From NCBI GenBank assembly GCA_016193385.1, contig JACPSF010000185.1:6591-13807 (forward strand): a stretch of 7,217 nt of DNA, written 5' to 3'. The position numbers were made by a program, and so were the translations under genes. The DNA is from Deltaproteobacteria bacterium (GTDB lineage Bacteria > Desulfobacterota_B > Binatia > UBA9968). Numbering within the stretch: position 1 is the first letter of the stretch; the number at the start of each line of letters is the position of its first letter. The notes below the pieces were generated by a model. That model was not told where the DNA came from, did no database searches, and saw nothing but the letters and a program-made list of their open reading frames with translations. This document shows, one piece after another, positions 6,087 to 7,217 of the stretch.

Positions 6087-6455
6087 TCATTTCGGACAAG
6101 CGTCGTTTAGAGCATTGTAAAAGGCTACGTGTGCCGATTCATGCCAGCGCGCCGGGCGATCACGCAAGTACAGGGTGAGGATGGCAGCAACCTGGGTGTC
6201 AGTCATTTTTTCAAGACACCGTTCAAACCGACTAAGTTTTGGTTTCGAGGCCTCGAAGAAAGGCCCCAGAAAAAGACCGTCAACAAGACCCATAGCGTAC
6301 GCGCTCTGTCTTAACTCGGCCATGTTTAAGTACTGTTCACCTGTCACGAATCCGTTGTGGATGGCCACAGGCTCCTGTGCCCAGGCGGATACCGAAAGCA
6401 ACGCCGCTAATAACGCCATAAAGACCGTTTTCAGCATAACTATACCGCAAGGCAT
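6087..6455 (-). CDS. Small exported protein, Rap1a/Tai-like
   Basis: The 122-residue product has a signal peptide: MLKT, a hydrophobic run FMALLAALLSVSA, then AWA with probable cleavage after A26. The mature part of about 96 residues has NGFVTGEQYLNM, YAMGLVDGLFLGPFF, two cysteines (C80 and C120) that could form a disulfide, and LTLYLRDRPARWHESA near 94-108. A YxxGxxDG helix, a QVxxIxxxYLxxxP helix and a final AC resemble Rap1a-type periplasmic proteins, some of which are immunity proteins of type VI secretion effectors. That link is tentative. The ATG at 6455 has AGGAG at good spacing; an internal ATG at codon 7 has none. It follows the upstream gene by 26 bp with no attC between, so the two share a cassette and probably a transcript. 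Confidence 0.65.
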   Translation of the reverse strand: MPCGIVMLKTVFMALLAALLSVSAWAQEPVAIHNGFVTGEQYLNMAELRQSAYAMGLVDGLFLGPFFEASKPKLSRFERCLEKMTDTQVAAILTLYLRDRPARWHESAHVAFYNALNDACPK

Positions 6456-6481
6456 ATACTCTCCTGCTAGGCTTGAAGTGG

Positions 6482-6982
6482 CTATGCCAATTTCCAGCAG
6501 TGATATCCACCACGACTGCCGCTACTACTCGCCGGAAACACGCCGGCCACGTAGATCTCGGCGAATGGATGACCTGCCGGCACTTGGATTTCAGAAATCA
6601 GATCGGCGAACTCCTCTGCTGTGACCAGGTCTGGGTAGAGGTCTACAAGCAGCACCCAACCCGAGGGATATCGCTTGACACATTTTTTTGCGAGCGTTGA
6701 GTTGATGCTCTCGATGAGCTTAACGTCGGGACTCTTGCTGATCCAGATGTCCCGAGCACCTGGCACTCCACGCGCGTTCTGCCAGAGCATTGCCGCGTTT
6801 TCGGTATCGTAGTATGCAGCCGTAATCTCCAGACGCATTTCGTGGCTTCCAGAGCGATAAATGAGATCTGGAGGATCCTCTCCTCGGCTGTGATATCTGT
6901 AGTCAGTACCGTTCTCCCGGTTGTAAAACTCCACAAAGGAGTCTGCCACAGCCCGCTCGTGCTGTTCCTGAGTTACGTCCAT
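6482..6982 (-). CDS. Hypothetical protein, possible PD-(D/E)xK-like fold
   Basis: I do not recognise this 166-residue protein with certainty. It has no signal peptide or membrane segment. After an acidic helical start (MDVTQEQHERAVADSFVEFYN) comes GEDPPDLIYRSGSHEMRLEITAAY, in which P38-D39 followed by E52-I-T54 resembles the core of a PD-(D/E)xK nuclease with Thr in place of the usual Lys. A middle part with DIWISKSP and a strand GWVLLVDLYPDL follow, and the end (FAEIYVAGVFP) suggests an alternating alpha/beta core. It could be a nuclease relative or an inactive fold member. The ATG at 6982 lies 22 bases past the attC box at 7005-7011; AGGA abuts the ATG, so its ribosome binding site is poor. 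It is the first gene of a two-gene cassette. Confidence 0.7.
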   Translation of the reverse strand: MDVTQEQHERAVADSFVEFYNRENGTDYRYHSRGEDPPDLIYRSGSHEMRLEITAAYYDTENAAMLWQNARGVPGARDIWISKSPDVKLIESINSTLAKKCVKRYPSGWVLLVDLYPDLVTAEEFADLISEIQVPAGHPFAEIYVAGVFPASSSGSRGGYHCWKLA

Positions 6983-7004
6983 TCCTATTGACCGCTTGCT
7001 TGAA

Positions 7005-7066
7005 GCCTAACGTCGGCGTCCCCCCCCGCGTCTTTACCGCGGGTCGGGTGGATGCCCTCGTTCGGC
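7005..7066 (-). other. attC site ending the right-most (partial) cassette
   Basis: The plus-strand boxes are GCCTAAC (7005-7011), an exact RYYYAAC, and GTTCGGC (7060-7066), one base off GTTRRRY. With flanks, AAGCCTAACG pairs with CGTTCGGCTT at 9 of 10 positions. Inner arms pair over GGC-TCC-CCC and CCGCG around a short loop TCTTTAC, with several unpaired bases on one side, as in folded attC hairpins. The right arm resembles that of the terminal site at 2995-3001. Confidence 0.75.
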
Positions 7067-7072
7067 TTGGAA

Positions 7073-7212
7073 AAGGGGTCAAATCTTTTGTTGCGAGTTG
7101 ATGGTTTTTGTTAGAACCGTGCCCTCACATGTCTTGCCCCCTATGAAATACAGTTTGCCCGACTCTCTACCATGTGAAGAGGCTGGACTGTCAACAAAAG
7201 ATTTGACCCCTT
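7073..7212. mobile_element. 140-bp MITE-like element with 21-bp perfect terminal inverted repeats
   Basis: The 21 bases at 7073-7093 (AAGGGGTCAAATC...) are the exact reverse complement of 7192-7212. Inside, CCCTCACATG (7122-7131) can pair with CATGTGAAGAGG (7171-7182), so the whole element can fold into a long bulged hairpin around a central stretch of about 39 bases. It has no coding capacity. Ends starting GGGGTCA are familiar to me from REP/RAYT-related and small IS-derived elements, but that link is recollection. No target duplication can be seen, and the right flank is cut by the window edge. It lies 6 bp from the attC at 7066, inside the partial cassette. Confidence 0.7.
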
Positions 7213-7217
7213 CTTCA

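Larger units (their letters stand above)
2954..7217 (-). mobile_element. Distal part of a chromosomal integron gene-cassette array (integrase not in window)
   Basis: All credible genes here are on the minus strand. They are separated by six imperfect inverted repeats of about 54-85 bp whose outer boxes resemble RYYYAAC and GTTRRRY. Cutting each box between G and TT divides the region into cassettes of about 1041 bp (5970-7010), 685 bp (5285-5969), 648 bp (4637-5284), 894 bp (3743-4636) and 789 bp (2954-3742), plus a partial one to the right. Each has a short leader, one or two genes, and an attC-like site that overlaps or follows the stop. A toxin-antitoxin cassette is common in sedentary chromosomal integrons. 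Because attC lies at the 3' end of the genes, intI and attI should be beyond 7217. No integrase is seen, so this assignment rests on site structure. Confidence 0.7.

Noticed and set aside
2948..7066. CRISPR array suggested by repeated spaced palindromic elements
   Set aside because: The elements are hundreds of bases apart, differ from one another and flank genes, unlike CRISPR repeats and spacers.

Overview
The window joins two unlike regions of a bacterial chromosome. The left part (1-2905, plus strand) is a compact, GC-rich housekeeping block: the end of a TPR protein, then tsaD (tRNA t6A modification), rsmA (16S rRNA dimethyltransferase) and mutM (oxidised-purine DNA glycosylase). All three named genes are full length with their key residues intact. 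The host is probably a Gram-negative bacterium of fairly high GC. I cannot name the phylum from this sequence.

The right part (about 2950-7217) is accessory DNA in which every credible gene lies on the minus strand. Six short imperfect inverted repeats, bounded by versions of RYYYAAC and GTTRRRY, follow the genes or gene pairs. Spacing, orientation and short leaders fit integron attC sites, so I read this as the distal end of a chromosomal integron cassette array. The orientation places the integrase and attI beyond the right edge of the window. Read from right to left, the array holds: the 3' end of a cassette carrying a 140-bp MITE-like inverted-repeat element; a two-gene cassette (a possible PD-(D/E)xK-like protein and a small exported Rap1a-like protein); a decayed Mrr-type restriction endonuclease; a ParE/RelE-type toxin-antitoxin pair; an exported alpha/beta hydrolase; and a DEDDy 3'-5' exonuclease-like protein, whose degenerate attC ends the array about 45-50 bp after mutM.

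The housekeeping genes act independently in translation quality and DNA repair. The cassette genes have no shared pathway. The toxin-antitoxin pair could stabilise the array, and the two exported proteins and the nuclease-like proteins are typical cassette cargo. Most attC sites differ from one another, as expected if cassettes came from several sources, but two of them (after the hydrolase and after the Mrr remnant) share a nearly identical segment of about 73 bp that reaches beyond the attC core. A separate oddity is a run of six evenly spaced GGG tracts just before rsmA.
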